11,385 nucleotides of DNA. It comes from Nitrospirota bacterium (lineage in GTDB: Bacteria > Nitrospirota > UBA9217). The position numbers and the translations under genes are program-made. This document shows positions 1 to 5,673 of this stretch, piece after piece. The notes under the pieces were generated by a model. It was given only the letters and a program-made list of their open reading frames with translations, ran no database searches and was not told where the DNA came from. The stretch is taken from assembly GCA_013334545.1 (NCBI GenBank), contig JAAXXJ010000078.1:1-11385 (forward strand), given 5' to 3'. Positions within the stretch are counted from its first letter, which is position 1; each line of letters starts with the position of its first letter.

Positions 1-127
1 GAGTGATCAATCGTCGCCGATAGGTCCCGTCTCTGTTCATGCCCTGGAGCAATAACTGATATTATCCCCTTTGTATAAAAGGGGCGGGAAAAACTGTTTT
101 CTCCTTGACAACTGTCAGCCATATCAG

Positions 128-157
128 TTGACCCCTTGGGATAGAACATAGTAATAT
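128..157 (+). promoter_or_regulatory. Probable sigma70-type promoter of the small membrane protein operon
   Basis: TTGACC at 128-133 (5 of 6 to the -35 consensus) and TAATAT at 152-157 (4 of 6 to the -10) are 18 bp apart, upstream of the start codon at 204. A second TTGACA at 105-110 has no good -10 partner. The -10 lies inside the dyad at 147-172, so transcription is probably controlled by whatever binds there. This is a by-eye match with no transcript data. Confidence 0.4.
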
Positions 158-172
158 AGCCGCATTACTATG
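147..172. repeat. Perfect 9-bp inverted repeat, operator-like
   Basis: CATAGTAAT (147-155) and ATTACTATG (164-172) are exact reverse complements separated by 8 nt (ATAGCCGC). The dyad covers the predicted -10 box and the expected transcription start of the operon at 204. That is the classic position for a repressor operator. A short AT-rich stem-loop at the 5' end of the mRNA is the alternative. A weaker dyad CAACTG/CAGTTG (109-114/125-130) lies just upstream. Confidence 0.5.
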
Positions 173-203
173 ATAGTGAAGTCAACCCAGAGGAGGATAA
201 ATC

Positions 204-500
204 ATGCAATCACTGTTTTTAGTCCTGAGCGTGGCCTCAATCCTGGTCATGCTTTACGCGCTGTACAGTTCCCTTGCCCTGAAGAACAAGATCCCGGGCG
301 GAAAGGTCAAGGAGACCTGGAACATTCTGACCTGGCTCATCGTCATGTTCACGGTCGGCTACCTGTCAACGCCGTTCTTCCGTCTGCTGCCGCAGGAGAA
401 CAAGGACATCCTGGTCGGAGTGATCTTCCTGGCCGGTGCGATCTTCGTTGTCATCGTCATCAAGCTCTTTTTCAAGATCGTCGAGGACCTCGGTCTATGA
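204..500 (+). CDS. Small three-helix membrane protein, function unknown
   Basis: This is a 98-residue protein that I cannot assign to a named family. Hydrophobic segments at about residues 3-23, 41-58 and 68-90 predict three transmembrane helices. A short basic linker (KNKIPGGKVK) lies between the first two, and a charged loop (LPQENKD) lies before the third. The start is set by a strong GAGGAGG ribosome binding site 7 nt upstream of ATG 204. The stop overlaps the start of the next gene (ATGA at 497-500), so the two are translationally coupled. The helix pattern resembles the membrane portion that precedes some bacterial sensor kinases, but no signalling domain is attached, so a sensor or partner role is only a guess. 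The gene is likely controlled by the operator-like dyad at 147-172. Confidence 0.8.
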   Translation: MQSLFLVLSVASILVMLYALYSSLALKNKIPGGKVKETWNILTWLIVMFTVGYLSTPFFRLLPQENKDILVGVIFLAGAIFVVIVIKLFFKIVEDLGL

Positions 501-754
501 GCCCTGCGGCAAGGGAAAGCGTGGAACAGGTCCGGAAGGTGGTCCACGAGGTCCTGGCCGGCCGGACAAGCGACATCTTCATGGGGCGCATTGACGGCAT
601 TCTCGAGGAGTGGTCGGCCGAAAAGCTGACCGCGGCCCAGGCCTGCGAAAAGGTCAGGAAGGTCGTGGCCCTGTTCATCGGGGAAGACCTGGCAAAGGAG
701 ATCGGCAGCCGGTGCGTACCGATCGTGATGCGCGAGTCCTCCCCGAAGAAATGA
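497..754 (+). CDS. Small soluble protein of unknown function, coupled to the membrane protein
   Basis: This 85-residue protein starts at ATG 497, which overlaps the upstream stop by 4 nt. A longer in-frame start at 170 exists but would run through the preceding gene, so 497 is chosen on the ATGA coupling. The sequence is mainly helical and charged, with two similar segments, QVRKVVHEVL (about residues 11-20) and KVRKVVALFI (about 52-61). This hints at a small helical repeat or a dimerising helical bundle. There is no signal peptide, membrane segment or metal motif. It most likely works with the 98-residue membrane protein made from the same message. A hairpin terminator follows about 50 nt after the stop. 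I recognise no family. Confidence 0.75.
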   Translation: MSPAARESVEQVRKVVHEVLAGRTSDIFMGRIDGILEEWSAEKLTAAQACEKVRKVVALFIGEDLAKEIGSRCVPIVMRESSPKK

Positions 755-803
755 TCTTGGTCCGCTGAAAAAAGCGGCCATTCAGCGTTAGAACGATACA
801 GAA

Positions 804-841
804 CAGCCGGAAGGTGCACCCTTCCGGTTGTCTTCATTTTA
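804..841 (+). terminator. Rho-independent terminator of the first operon
   Basis: The stem CCGGAAGG (807-814) pairs with CCTTCCGG (820-827) around a 5-nt loop. It can be extended by three outer pairs to 804-830 and is followed by a T-rich stretch (TTGTCTTCATTTT). It lies about 50 nt after the stop at 754. Confidence 0.7.
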
Positions 842-931
842 TTTCGGGAGCCCCGCTACGGAACGATCAATGCCCGGGCCCTTCTTTTCGCGCTCCGGGG
901 TATTGTAGTATCCGACCTTATCCGCCATCAT
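839..931 (-). CDS. Possible 30-residue small protein
   Basis: This short minus-strand ORF begins MMADKVGYYN and ends at TAA 839-841. Its codons follow the GC-ending preference seen in the confident genes, and a GGAGGA motif lies upstream, though the spacing of about 17 nt is longer than ideal. It lies directly after the other small minus-strand ORF (958-1098), as in a tiny operon. No family is recognised. It could equally be a 3' remnant of a larger decayed gene. Its end touches the terminator of the convergent operon. Confidence 0.2.
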   Translation of the reverse strand: MMADKVGYYNTPEREKKGPGIDRSVAGLPK

Positions 932-957
932 CGTATGACCAATTCGCTTCCTCCGTG

Positions 958-1098
958 TCAAAGGTCCTTCTCCGGTCCCGGTTGCTTCTCTTCGCTTTCC
1001 CTGAGTGCTATGACGATCAGGAGTACCTGTTCGTCGGTCAGATTGGAGACGGGCCGGTGCTGCGGCTGGGTGTGGATGGCGGTGCAGAGCCGGTTCAT
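958..1098 (-). CDS. Hypothetical small protein or gene remnant
   Basis: The frame stays open from about 1278 down to TGA 958-960. The conservative ATG at 1098 gives 46 residues, including a segment LTDEQVLLIVIALRESEEKQ that looks like a real helical protein. Codon use across about 960-1200 on this strand is strongly biased to G or C in the third position, like the confident genes here. No good ribosome binding site supports ATG 1098 (AGGAG sits 1 nt away), and upstream in-frame starts are poor. I cannot tell a short gene from the 3' end of a decayed one. No family is recognised, and the rest of the 842-1250 interval holds nothing else I can support. Confidence 0.25.
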   Translation of the reverse strand: MNRLCTAIHTQPQHRPVSNLTDEQVLLIVIALRESEEKQPGPEKDL

Positions 1099-1261
1099 GC
1101 TCCTGCCGGCCTTGGCGCTGTCCTTGATGCCCGCGTGCCATCCTGAACAACGCTGCTTGCAGAGCTGCTTGCCTTTCTTGGACGCATGTCTATCCTGATC
1201 GCTCGCTAAGCCTCCATCAAGCAGCGGCGAATGCGCTCGCTCCTGGATCCAAGAGGAATCG

Positions 1262-1287
1262 CAAGGCTGTCGACACAAGGCTGTCGA
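1262..1287. repeat. Tandem 12-bp direct repeat upstream of the aldo/keto reductase
   Basis: CAAGGCTGTCGA occurs twice, at 1262-1273 and 1276-1287, 14 bp apart from start to start. This is somewhat more than one helical turn. The pair ends 5 bp before the predicted -35 box at 1292, a position suited to an activator binding site. It may also be chance duplication. Confidence 0.4.
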
Positions 1288-1291
1288 TCAC

Positions 1292-1320
1292 TTGACCCCT
1301 GCCTCAAAGTAGAGTACTCT
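1292..1320 (+). promoter_or_regulatory. Probable promoter of the aldo/keto reductase gene
   Basis: TTGACC (1292-1297) and TACTCT (1315-1320) are 17 bp apart. The -35 matches 5 of 6 bases, and the -10 keeps the key first, second and last positions. The start codon follows 69 nt after the -10. This is a by-eye match. Confidence 0.35.
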
Positions 1321-1388
1321 TTTCCGAGGCGGGAACCGCATACCCGGAAGCTCCAGCGAGGTTTGCTTTCTATACATAAGGAGGCTCT

Positions 1389-2573
1389 ATGAGCAATGGA
1401 GGAAAACCGGATAAAGGAATGCATCGGAGAGAATTTCTGAAGGTCGGCCTGGTCGGGACGACCTCGGCAATCCTCGGGGGTGATGTCCTTGCCGAGGCAG
1501 CGGTGCACTATGTCGAGAACGCGCCTTTTGTCCTCCCCCAGCCGGTCTACCGCACCCTGGGACGGACGGGCCTCAAGATCTCGGTTGTGAGCTTCGGCGC
1601 CATGTCGACGCCGGAGCCCGAGGTGCTCAGGATCGCTTTTGACAACGGCGTGAACTACGTTGACACGGCGCGCAAATACATGGACGGCAGAAACGAGGAG
1701 ATCGTGGCAAAGGCCCTGAAGGGCAGGCGCGACAAGGTGTACGTGGCGACCAAGACCCTGCCCGGATCGCGGTCAAAGGAAGATATCATCCGCGACGTCG
1801 AAACGAGCCTCAAGACGCTCGAGACCGACCATATCGATGTGATCCAACTCCACAATCTCGAAGGCAAGGATCGGATCTCTGTTCCCGAGACGCGCGAAGC
1901 GCTGGCGCTCTTGAAGAAGCAGGGTAAGGTGCGGTTCTGCGGCGTGACCACGCATAAGAACGAGGTCGAGGTGCTGAACGCACTGGTGGACGACAGGGAC
2001 CGGTTCTTCGACACCTGCCTGGTGAAATATAATTTTGAGAGCCCCAAGGAGGTCGGCGAGGCGATCGCTCGCGCAGCGAAGGCGGGCGTCGGGATCGTCG
2101 CCATGAAGACCCAGGCGGGCGGGTACAAGACCGAGGCGCTGGGTAAGATCAGCCCGCATCAGGCAGCGCTCAAGTGGGCGCTCCAGAACCCGAACGTCAC
2201 CATGGCGATCCCGGGCATGAAGGACCTGTCCCAGCTCAGGGAGAATGTCGCGGTCATGGGCATGCCGTTCCAGTACGCTGACGAGCGAATCCTGCAGAGA
2301 TACCATTCAGCCATCGCCGGCTTCTACTGCGACCTTTGCGGCACCTGCGAGGGGTCTTGCCCCAAAGGCGTGGAGATCAGCACCATCAACCGAGCGCTCA
2401 TGTACGCAGAAGGGGGATACCGGGACCGCGGGCTTGCTGTGTCCACGTACCGCGAGCTTCCGGCATCCGCGTCCGCTGATGCATGCCTGGAATGTCCTGT
2501 CTGCACGGCGCAGTGCGGCAAGGGGCTGAATATCGCAGCGAAGATGGAGCGGGCCAGGACGATGCTGGCGTAG
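1389..2573 (+). CDS. Tat-exported aldo/keto reductase with two C-terminal [4Fe-4S] motifs
   Basis: This 394-residue NAD(P)H-dependent oxidoreductase of the aldo/keto reductase superfamily probably acts on a carbonyl or quinone-like substrate that is not predictable. The N-terminus carries a twin-arginine signal (RREFLK, residues 13-18, then a hydrophobic stretch to about 36), implying export of the folded cofactor-loaded enzyme. The catalytic tetrad is visible as D92, Y97, K122 and H155 (in QLHNL). The C-terminal tail has two ferredoxin-like CX2CX2CX3C clusters, at C314/C317/C320/C324 and C366/C369/C372/C376, which can pass electrons to a partner. The start is supported by AAGGAGG 6 nt upstream of ATG 1389. 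A TIM-barrel reductase fused to an Fe-S tail is a known architecture in anaerobes. The Tat signal on such a protein is less common and is also seen in predicted twin-arginine AKRs. The substrate is unknown. Confidence 0.9.
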   Translation: MSNGGKPDKGMHRREFLKVGLVGTTSAILGGDVLAEAAVHYVENAPFVLPQPVYRTLGRTGLKISVVSFGAMSTPEPEVLRIAFDNGVNYVDTARKYMDGRNEEIVAKALKGRRDKVYVATKTLPGSRSKEDIIRDVETSLKTLETDHIDVIQLHNLEGKDRISVPETREALALLKKQGKVRFCGVTTHKNEVEVLNALVDDRDRFFDTCLVKYNFESPKEVGEAIARAAKAGVGIVAMKTQAGGYKTEALGKISPHQAALKWALQNPNVTMAIPGMKDLSQLRENVAVMGMPFQYADERILQRYHSAIAGFYCDLCGTCEGSCPKGVEISTINRALMYAEGGYRDRGLAVSTYRELPASASADACLECPVCTAQCGKGLNIAAKMERARTMLA

Positions 2574-2625
2574 AGAAGGCGGATAGGTATTGCTGCCCAG
2601 TGTGATTACATGCGTGAGTACATCA

Positions 2626-3540
2626 ATGCATACATTCCCCATGTCCTTCCTTAGTATAATAATATGCCTGCTCTGCTTCGCGCTTCCTGTGCAGAGCGCT
2701 GAGCATGCCGTGGACAAGCTCCTGCCCGCACCCGCGTGCGCCGATGGCTGGGTCATGGACGGCAAGGTGACGCTGTACGACACGGACTCTCTCTTCGACC
2801 GCATCAACGGCGAATCAGAGCTCTATTTCCCTTACGGGTTCGAAAAGCTTGCCTATACACGGTACGAGAGCAGGAAGGACCCGAGGATCGCGCTCGATGC
2901 CGACGTCTACGCCATGGGCTCCCTGCTCGACGCCTTTGGCATGTTCGCCAACTACCGCAGGAGGGACTCCACTGCAGCTACAATCGGCGCCGAGGGAACG
3001 ATCTCCTCGTCTCAAATGATCTTCTACCAGGACCGCTATCTCGTGCGGCTCCAGGTCACGGGCGCTGCAGCCATCGACCAGGATGTGCTGCTCGCCTGCG
3101 GCAAGGCCATCAGCCAGAATCTCCCGCTTAACACGAAGCGGCCCAAAGAGCTCGACGCGTTCCTGGTCCCGGCGATTGTAAAAAAGAGCGAGCGATATAT
3201 TGCTTCGAGCCTGCTGGGTTACGAGTTCTTCCGCCGCGGCCTGATCGCAGACGCGGTCCTGGGCAAGGACGAGGTTCAGGTCTTTCTCGTGCTGGAGAAG
3301 TCCCCCGATGCCGCGCGCGGTGCCTTCGATCGATATCAGGCCTATCTCAAGACCGATGGCAGCAGCGTTCGCGTGACCGAGTCACCGGGCCGGATGTCCC
3401 TGGAGGCAGTCGACCCGCTTTACGGGGCTGTGGTCATCCAGCAGTCAGGCCGTTATGTCGCCGGTGCGGCGCGGGTCAAGGACCGGCCGGCAGCGAAACA
3501 GCTCGTCGAGCAGGTGCTGGCGCGAGCGATCAAGGAATAG
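2626..3540 (+). CDS. Exported DUF6599-like protein
   Basis: This is a secreted or periplasmic protein of unknown function. A signal peptide is clear: MSFLSIIICLLCFALPVQSA, with cleavage likely after the final alanine. The region after it, with the motif DRINGESELYFPYGFEKL and a following YESRKDP, matches my recollection of the DUF6599 family (GW..., then 'Y.NG.a.ly..yGf'). The start is uncertain. TTG 2590 gives the longest form (316 residues), while ATG 2626 (304) and ATG 2641 (299) both keep the signal peptide. None has a strong ribosome binding site, and I prefer ATG 2626. The gene begins 52 nt after the aldo/keto reductase stop with no terminator between, so the two may be co-transcribed and act together in the periplasm. 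A hairpin-bearing repeat follows the stop. Confidence 0.7.
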   Translation: MHTFPMSFLSIIICLLCFALPVQSAEHAVDKLLPAPACADGWVMDGKVTLYDTDSLFDRINGESELYFPYGFEKLAYTRYESRKDPRIALDADVYAMGSLLDAFGMFANYRRRDSTAATIGAEGTISSSQMIFYQDRYLVRLQVTGAAAIDQDVLLACGKAISQNLPLNTKRPKELDAFLVPAIVKKSERYIASSLLGYEFFRRGLIADAVLGKDEVQVFLVLEKSPDAARGAFDRYQAYLKTDGSSVRVTESPGRMSLEAVDPLYGAVVIQQSGRYVAGAARVKDRPAAKQLVEQVLARAIKE

Positions 3541-3636
3541 CAGGCTGTTGAAAAACCATTTCCGTCATTCCCGCACAGGCGGGAAGCCAGGCCAAGCAAT
3601 GATCAAGGACATCACCGTCCACCAGATGGCTTGGCC
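3541..3636. repeat. Interspersed palindromic repeat element
   Basis: The stretch begins CAGGCTGTTGAAAAA and continues with CCGTCATTCCCGC-ACAG-GCGGGAAGCCAG. It contains a 7-bp perfect hairpin, TTCCCGC (3568-3574) with GCGGGAA (3579-3585). A second inverted pair, GGCCAAGC (3590-3597) and GCTTGGCC (3629-3636), closes the element. The TTGAAAAA...TTCCCGC..GCGGGAA pattern resembles widespread intergenic repeats known from several GC-rich Gram-negative lineages. With no T-run it is a poor terminator by itself, though it may protect or end the upstream transcript. AGGCTGTTGA recurs at 4224-4233. Confidence 0.55.
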
Positions 3637-3642
3637 AATGAT

Positions 3643-3882
3643 ATGACAACCACACCGAACAACGATCCTCTGCACGGCATGACCCTGGAAATGATCCTGA
3701 CCCGGCTGGTGGAACAGTACGGCTGGGAACGGATGGGACGGTCCGTGGACATCCGGTGCTTTACGAACGACCCGAGCATCAAGTCGAGTCTGCAGTTCCT
3801 GAGAAAGACCCCCTGGGCGAGAAAAAAGGTCGAAGAGCTCTACCTCCAATGCGCACGAGAGTCCGCAGACAGGGCGAAGTAA
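3643..3882 (+). CDS. VF530 family (DUF2132) putative DNA-binding protein
   Basis: This 79-residue protein matches the VF530/DUF2132 family along its length. The hallmark strings are DPLHGMTLEMILTRLVEQYGW, IRCFTNDPSIKSSL and FLRKTPWAR-KVE-LYL. The family, named from a Vibrio fischeri structure, is a small helical fold described as putatively DNA-binding; its cellular role is not established. ATG 3643 starts the conserved region. TTG 3631 is an upstream alternative that lies inside the repeat and is less likely. There is no clear Shine-Dalgarno, so initiation may be weak. The gene sits between two copies of an AGGCTGTTGA repeat with a broken DUF493 gene immediately downstream, suggesting the two were gained or shuffled as a unit. 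Confidence 0.88.
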   Translation: MTTTPNNDPLHGMTLEMILTRLVEQYGWERMGRSVDIRCFTNDPSIKSSLQFLRKTPWARKKVEELYLQCARESADRAK

Positions 3883-3913
3883 CGTAACCGGAAAAAGAGA
3901 GCGCCGAGGTAAC

Positions 3914-4191
3914 ATGAACGACACCATTGATGCCCATGCCGGCGGACTGAAGTTTCCCTGCCTCTTTCCGCTCAAGATCATGGGGGCAAACACCGACGGA
4001 TTGTATCCGGCAGTTCACGCCATCCTCAAAAAGCACGTGCCCGATCTTGACAGTGCGGTATTCACCAGCCGGAGGAGCAGCCGCGGCAAATACCTGTGCA
4101 TCACAGCCACCTTCACGCCCAAAGCAGGGACCAGCTGAATGCGATCTACGAGGAGCTGAATGATCATGAACTGGTTTTGATGACGCTCTAG
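3914..4191 (+). pseudogene. DUF493/YbeD-like gene with a one-base frameshift
   Basis: From ATG 3914 the frame gives a YbeD-like N-terminal part (FPCLFPLKIMGAN, then YPAVHAILKKHVPDLD, then GKYLCITATF) and stops at TGA 4136-4138 after 74 residues. The missing C-terminus is present one frame away. From about 4117 it reads AQSRDQLNAIYEELNDHELV and ends LMTL at TAG 4189-4191, exactly the family ending (the usual form is 'ItATsreQLdaiYreLs.h..V..vL'). The break lies at about 4112-4122 and is fixed by adding one base, so one base was lost or the assembly has an error. Intact length would be about 92 residues, normal for DUF493, a small ACT-like regulatory domain of unclear function. No slippery heptamer suggests programmed frameshifting. 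Confidence 0.85.
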
Positions 4192-4194
4192 CGG

Positions 4195-4241
4195 GATGCT
4201 GAAAAATTGAGGAGATGGCTAATAGGCTGTTGACAAAAGTC
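4195..4241. repeat. Degenerate repeat copies related to the element at 3541
   Basis: GGGATGCTGAAAAATTGAGG (from 4193) and AGGCTGTTGACAAAAGTC (4224-4241) both resemble the CAGGCTGTTGAAAAA edge at 3541. AGGCTGTTGA is an exact 10-base match between 3542-3551 and 4224-4233. The copies bracket the VF530 and DUF493 genes as direct repeats, as expected of relics of insertion or recombination. Confidence 0.4.
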
Positions 4242-4258
4242 TAAGAGCAGCGAAGAAT
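4230..4258 (+). promoter_or_regulatory. Possible promoter of the cysteine-rich protein gene
   Basis: TTGACA (4230-4235), a perfect -35, is 17 bp from AAGAAT (4253-4258), which matches 4 of 6 -10 positions. It is partly made from the repeat edge, so the repeat may have supplied the -35. The start codon follows at 4309. Confidence 0.3.
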
Positions 4259-4308
4259 CTCGCCCGAACGGCGTGACTATATAACCAGGAAGGCAGGCCT
4301 ATCAGACA

Positions 4309-4938
4309 ATGACTGCAAAGAAAAGATCAAAGAAACCACCCAAAGCAAAGCGCACGCGCTCGCACGTCCTGCGAGTCGACCTTGCGTCGATCCTGTCCAT
4401 CGATCACGACTGCGATGGATGCCTGCGCGGCGAGCCCTGCTGCTGTTCGGCCTACGAGGTCTGCGTGACCACGGCCGAACTCGAACGGATTATCCCGGTC
4501 CTGCCCGGGGCGGCCCGGTTCTGTCCCCATCTCGAAACCGGCGGCGGATATGATAACATCTTTGACGAGGTGGAGCCTGGTCTGTTCGCCATTGACACGG
4601 ACGATGAAGGCCTTTGCCTGCTCGCGTTCCGGTCAGGCAGGAAGGTCCGGTGTTCCCTGCATGCTGCCGCTGCGACGCTCGGGCTTACGCTGGCAAAGGT
4701 GAAGCCGAAGGCGTGCCTGCTATGGCCGATGGCCTTCTCCGAGGGAAAGGAAGTGCTGTCGCTCATCGACGATGCGCTGGTATTCCGGTGCAATACACTG
4801 CGGCGGGGCCGTTCGAGCAGCTTCTTTCCGGCGTTTGTGAACGCCGTAGACGCCGTATACGGCAAGGGCATAGGGGGCCTGCTGGAACAGGAAACCGCAC
4901 GCGGGGCCCTGCTCGCGGTTGTGTCCTGCCGTCGCTGA
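4309..4938 (+). CDS. Cysteine-rich YkgJ/DUF3109-like metal-binding protein
   Basis: This 209-residue protein has a lysine-rich N-terminus (residues 4-18) and twelve cysteines. The order C35, C38, C44-C46 and C52, then C72, then C103, C115 (RCSLH) and C136 (PKACLLWP) fits the YkgJ/DUF3109 type of putative zinc or iron-sulfur chelating domain. In that type a CxxCxxx(x)CC segment is followed by 'C..L...g.C.iH..........KP..C.lyP'. The biochemical role of these families is not settled. There is no signal peptide, so it is cytoplasmic. Two further cysteines (C161, C207) lie outside the core. The ribosome binding site is weak (AGGAAGG is too far from ATG). The stop codon falls inside a perfect hairpin (4923-4950). 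Confidence 0.75.
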   Translation: MTAKKRSKKPPKAKRTRSHVLRVDLASILSIDHDCDGCLRGEPCCCSAYEVCVTTAELERIIPVLPGAARFCPHLETGGGYDNIFDEVEPGLFAIDTDDEGLCLLAFRSGRKVRCSLHAAAATLGLTLAKVKPKACLLWPMAFSEGKEVLSLIDDALVFRCNTLRRGRSSSFFPAFVNAVDAVYGKGIGGLLEQETARGALLAVVSCRR

Positions 4939-4950
4939 TACCGGCAGGAC
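4923..4950 (+). terminator. Hairpin spanning the stop codon, possible terminator
   Basis: GTCCTGCCG (4923-4931) and CGGCAGGAC (4942-4950) form a perfect 9-bp stem around a 10-nt loop that contains the TGA stop (4936-4938). No T-run follows, so intrinsic termination is doubtful. mRNA 3'-end protection or slowed termination of translation are alternatives. Confidence 0.4.
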
Positions 4951-5051
4951 CCCTAGCGCGGACCGATCCCAGCCCGGGGAGAGGTCCTTCCCGCGCTTTA
5001 CCGTCTCCCGTGGGCCTGTCTATACGAGACGGACAAAGTCCTCTATTTCTC

Positions 5052-5116
5052 TTGCCTTCGAGACCCGGATGGCGGACAATACAGCGAGAGGATGCGCCGG
5101 GCTGCTAGCGGCCCGG
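5052..5116 (+). promoter_or_regulatory. Possible msr operon promoter and 5' leader hairpin
   Basis: TTGCCT (5052-5057) and GACAAT (5075-5080), 17 bp apart, make a weak promoter candidate. Downstream, CCGGGC (5097-5102) and GCCCGG (5111-5116) form a GC-rich hairpin that ends immediately before the GAAGGGA ribosome binding site of msrB. The hairpin could modulate translation. Both calls are by eye. Confidence 0.25.
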
Positions 5117-5132
5117 AGAAGGGAATATAGCC

Positions 5133-5669
5133 ATGACACGAAATCAGTTCATCGTAGGGCTCCTGGGTATGCTGGTCCTGCCCTGGCGTCCGGGTATTGC
5201 GGGGGAGAAGAATATGAGTACAACGGGAAAAGTCCTGATCTATGACCACCGGACGGACAAGGTTGAGGAAGTCGACCGCGTCGTAAAGACCGATGACGAA
5301 TGGCGGAAACTGCTCTCGCCGGAGGAATTCAAGATCACCCGGAAGAAAGGCACCGAGCCGGCCTTCTCCGGCAGGTATGCTTCGACCAAGGACAAAGGCA
5401 TTTACCGGTGCGTCTGCTGCGGTACGGACCTGTTCCGGTCGGACACGAAGTTCGAGTCCGGGACCGGCTGGCCCAGCTTCTGGCAGCCCATCTCGGAGCA
5501 CAACGTGCGGCTCGAGACGGACAGGTCGTGGTTCATGGAGCGCGTCGAGGTGCTCTGTGCACGGTGCGACGCCCATCTTGGGCACGTGTTCAAAGACGGG
5601 CCGCCGCCCACGGGCAAACGGTACTGCATGAACTCAGTTGCCCTGAAGTTCGTGCCTGCAGGGAAGTGA
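5133..5669 (+). CDS. msrB: Exported peptide-methionine (R)-S-oxide reductase MsrB
   Basis: This enzyme reduces methionine-R-sulfoxide in proteins. It is 178 residues long, with an N-terminal hydrophobic segment (residues 6-23, ending near GIAG) that looks like a signal peptide; the catalytic domain starts near residue 55. Visible family features are the zinc-binding cysteines C93/C96 and C142/C145 (CARCDAHLGHVF), the SGTGWPSF substrate motif (residues 109-116), and the catalytic cysteine C165 in RYCMNS, encoded by an ordinary TGC. No classical resolving cysteine is obvious near GWPSF, so a one-cysteine mechanism is likely. ATG 5133 has a GAAGGGA ribosome binding site and keeps the signal. ATG 5214 would give a cytoplasmic form. 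The stop lies 4 nt before the msrA start, so the pair is co-transcribed. Confidence 0.93.
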   Translation: MTRNQFIVGLLGMLVLPWRPGIAGEKNMSTTGKVLIYDHRTDKVEEVDRVVKTDDEWRKLLSPEEFKITRKKGTEPAFSGRYASTKDKGIYRCVCCGTDLFRSDTKFESGTGWPSFWQPISEHNVRLETDRSWFMERVEVLCARCDAHLGHVFKDGPPPTGKRYCMNSVALKFVPAGK

Positions 5670-5673
5670 AGAC

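Noticed and set aside
170..754. A 194-residue ORF spanning the first two genes
   Set aside because: Its first 109 codons are another frame of the three-helix membrane protein, and the ATGA overlap at 497 gives a natural start for the real 85-residue protein.
3541..3636. CRISPR array or transposase-bearing insertion sequence at the repeats
   Set aside because: There are only two or three short imperfect repeat copies, no regular spacers and no transposase ORF.
4136..4138. TGA in the DUF493 gene as another selenocysteine codon
   Set aside because: The conserved C-terminus is in a different frame, so this is a frameshift; residues around TGA do not match the family in the same frame.
4614..5108. 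164-residue plus-strand ORF overlapping the cysteine-rich gene
   Set aside because: It is rich in Arg, Gly and Pro, has no recognisable motif, and is out of frame with the clear YkgJ-like cysteine pattern.
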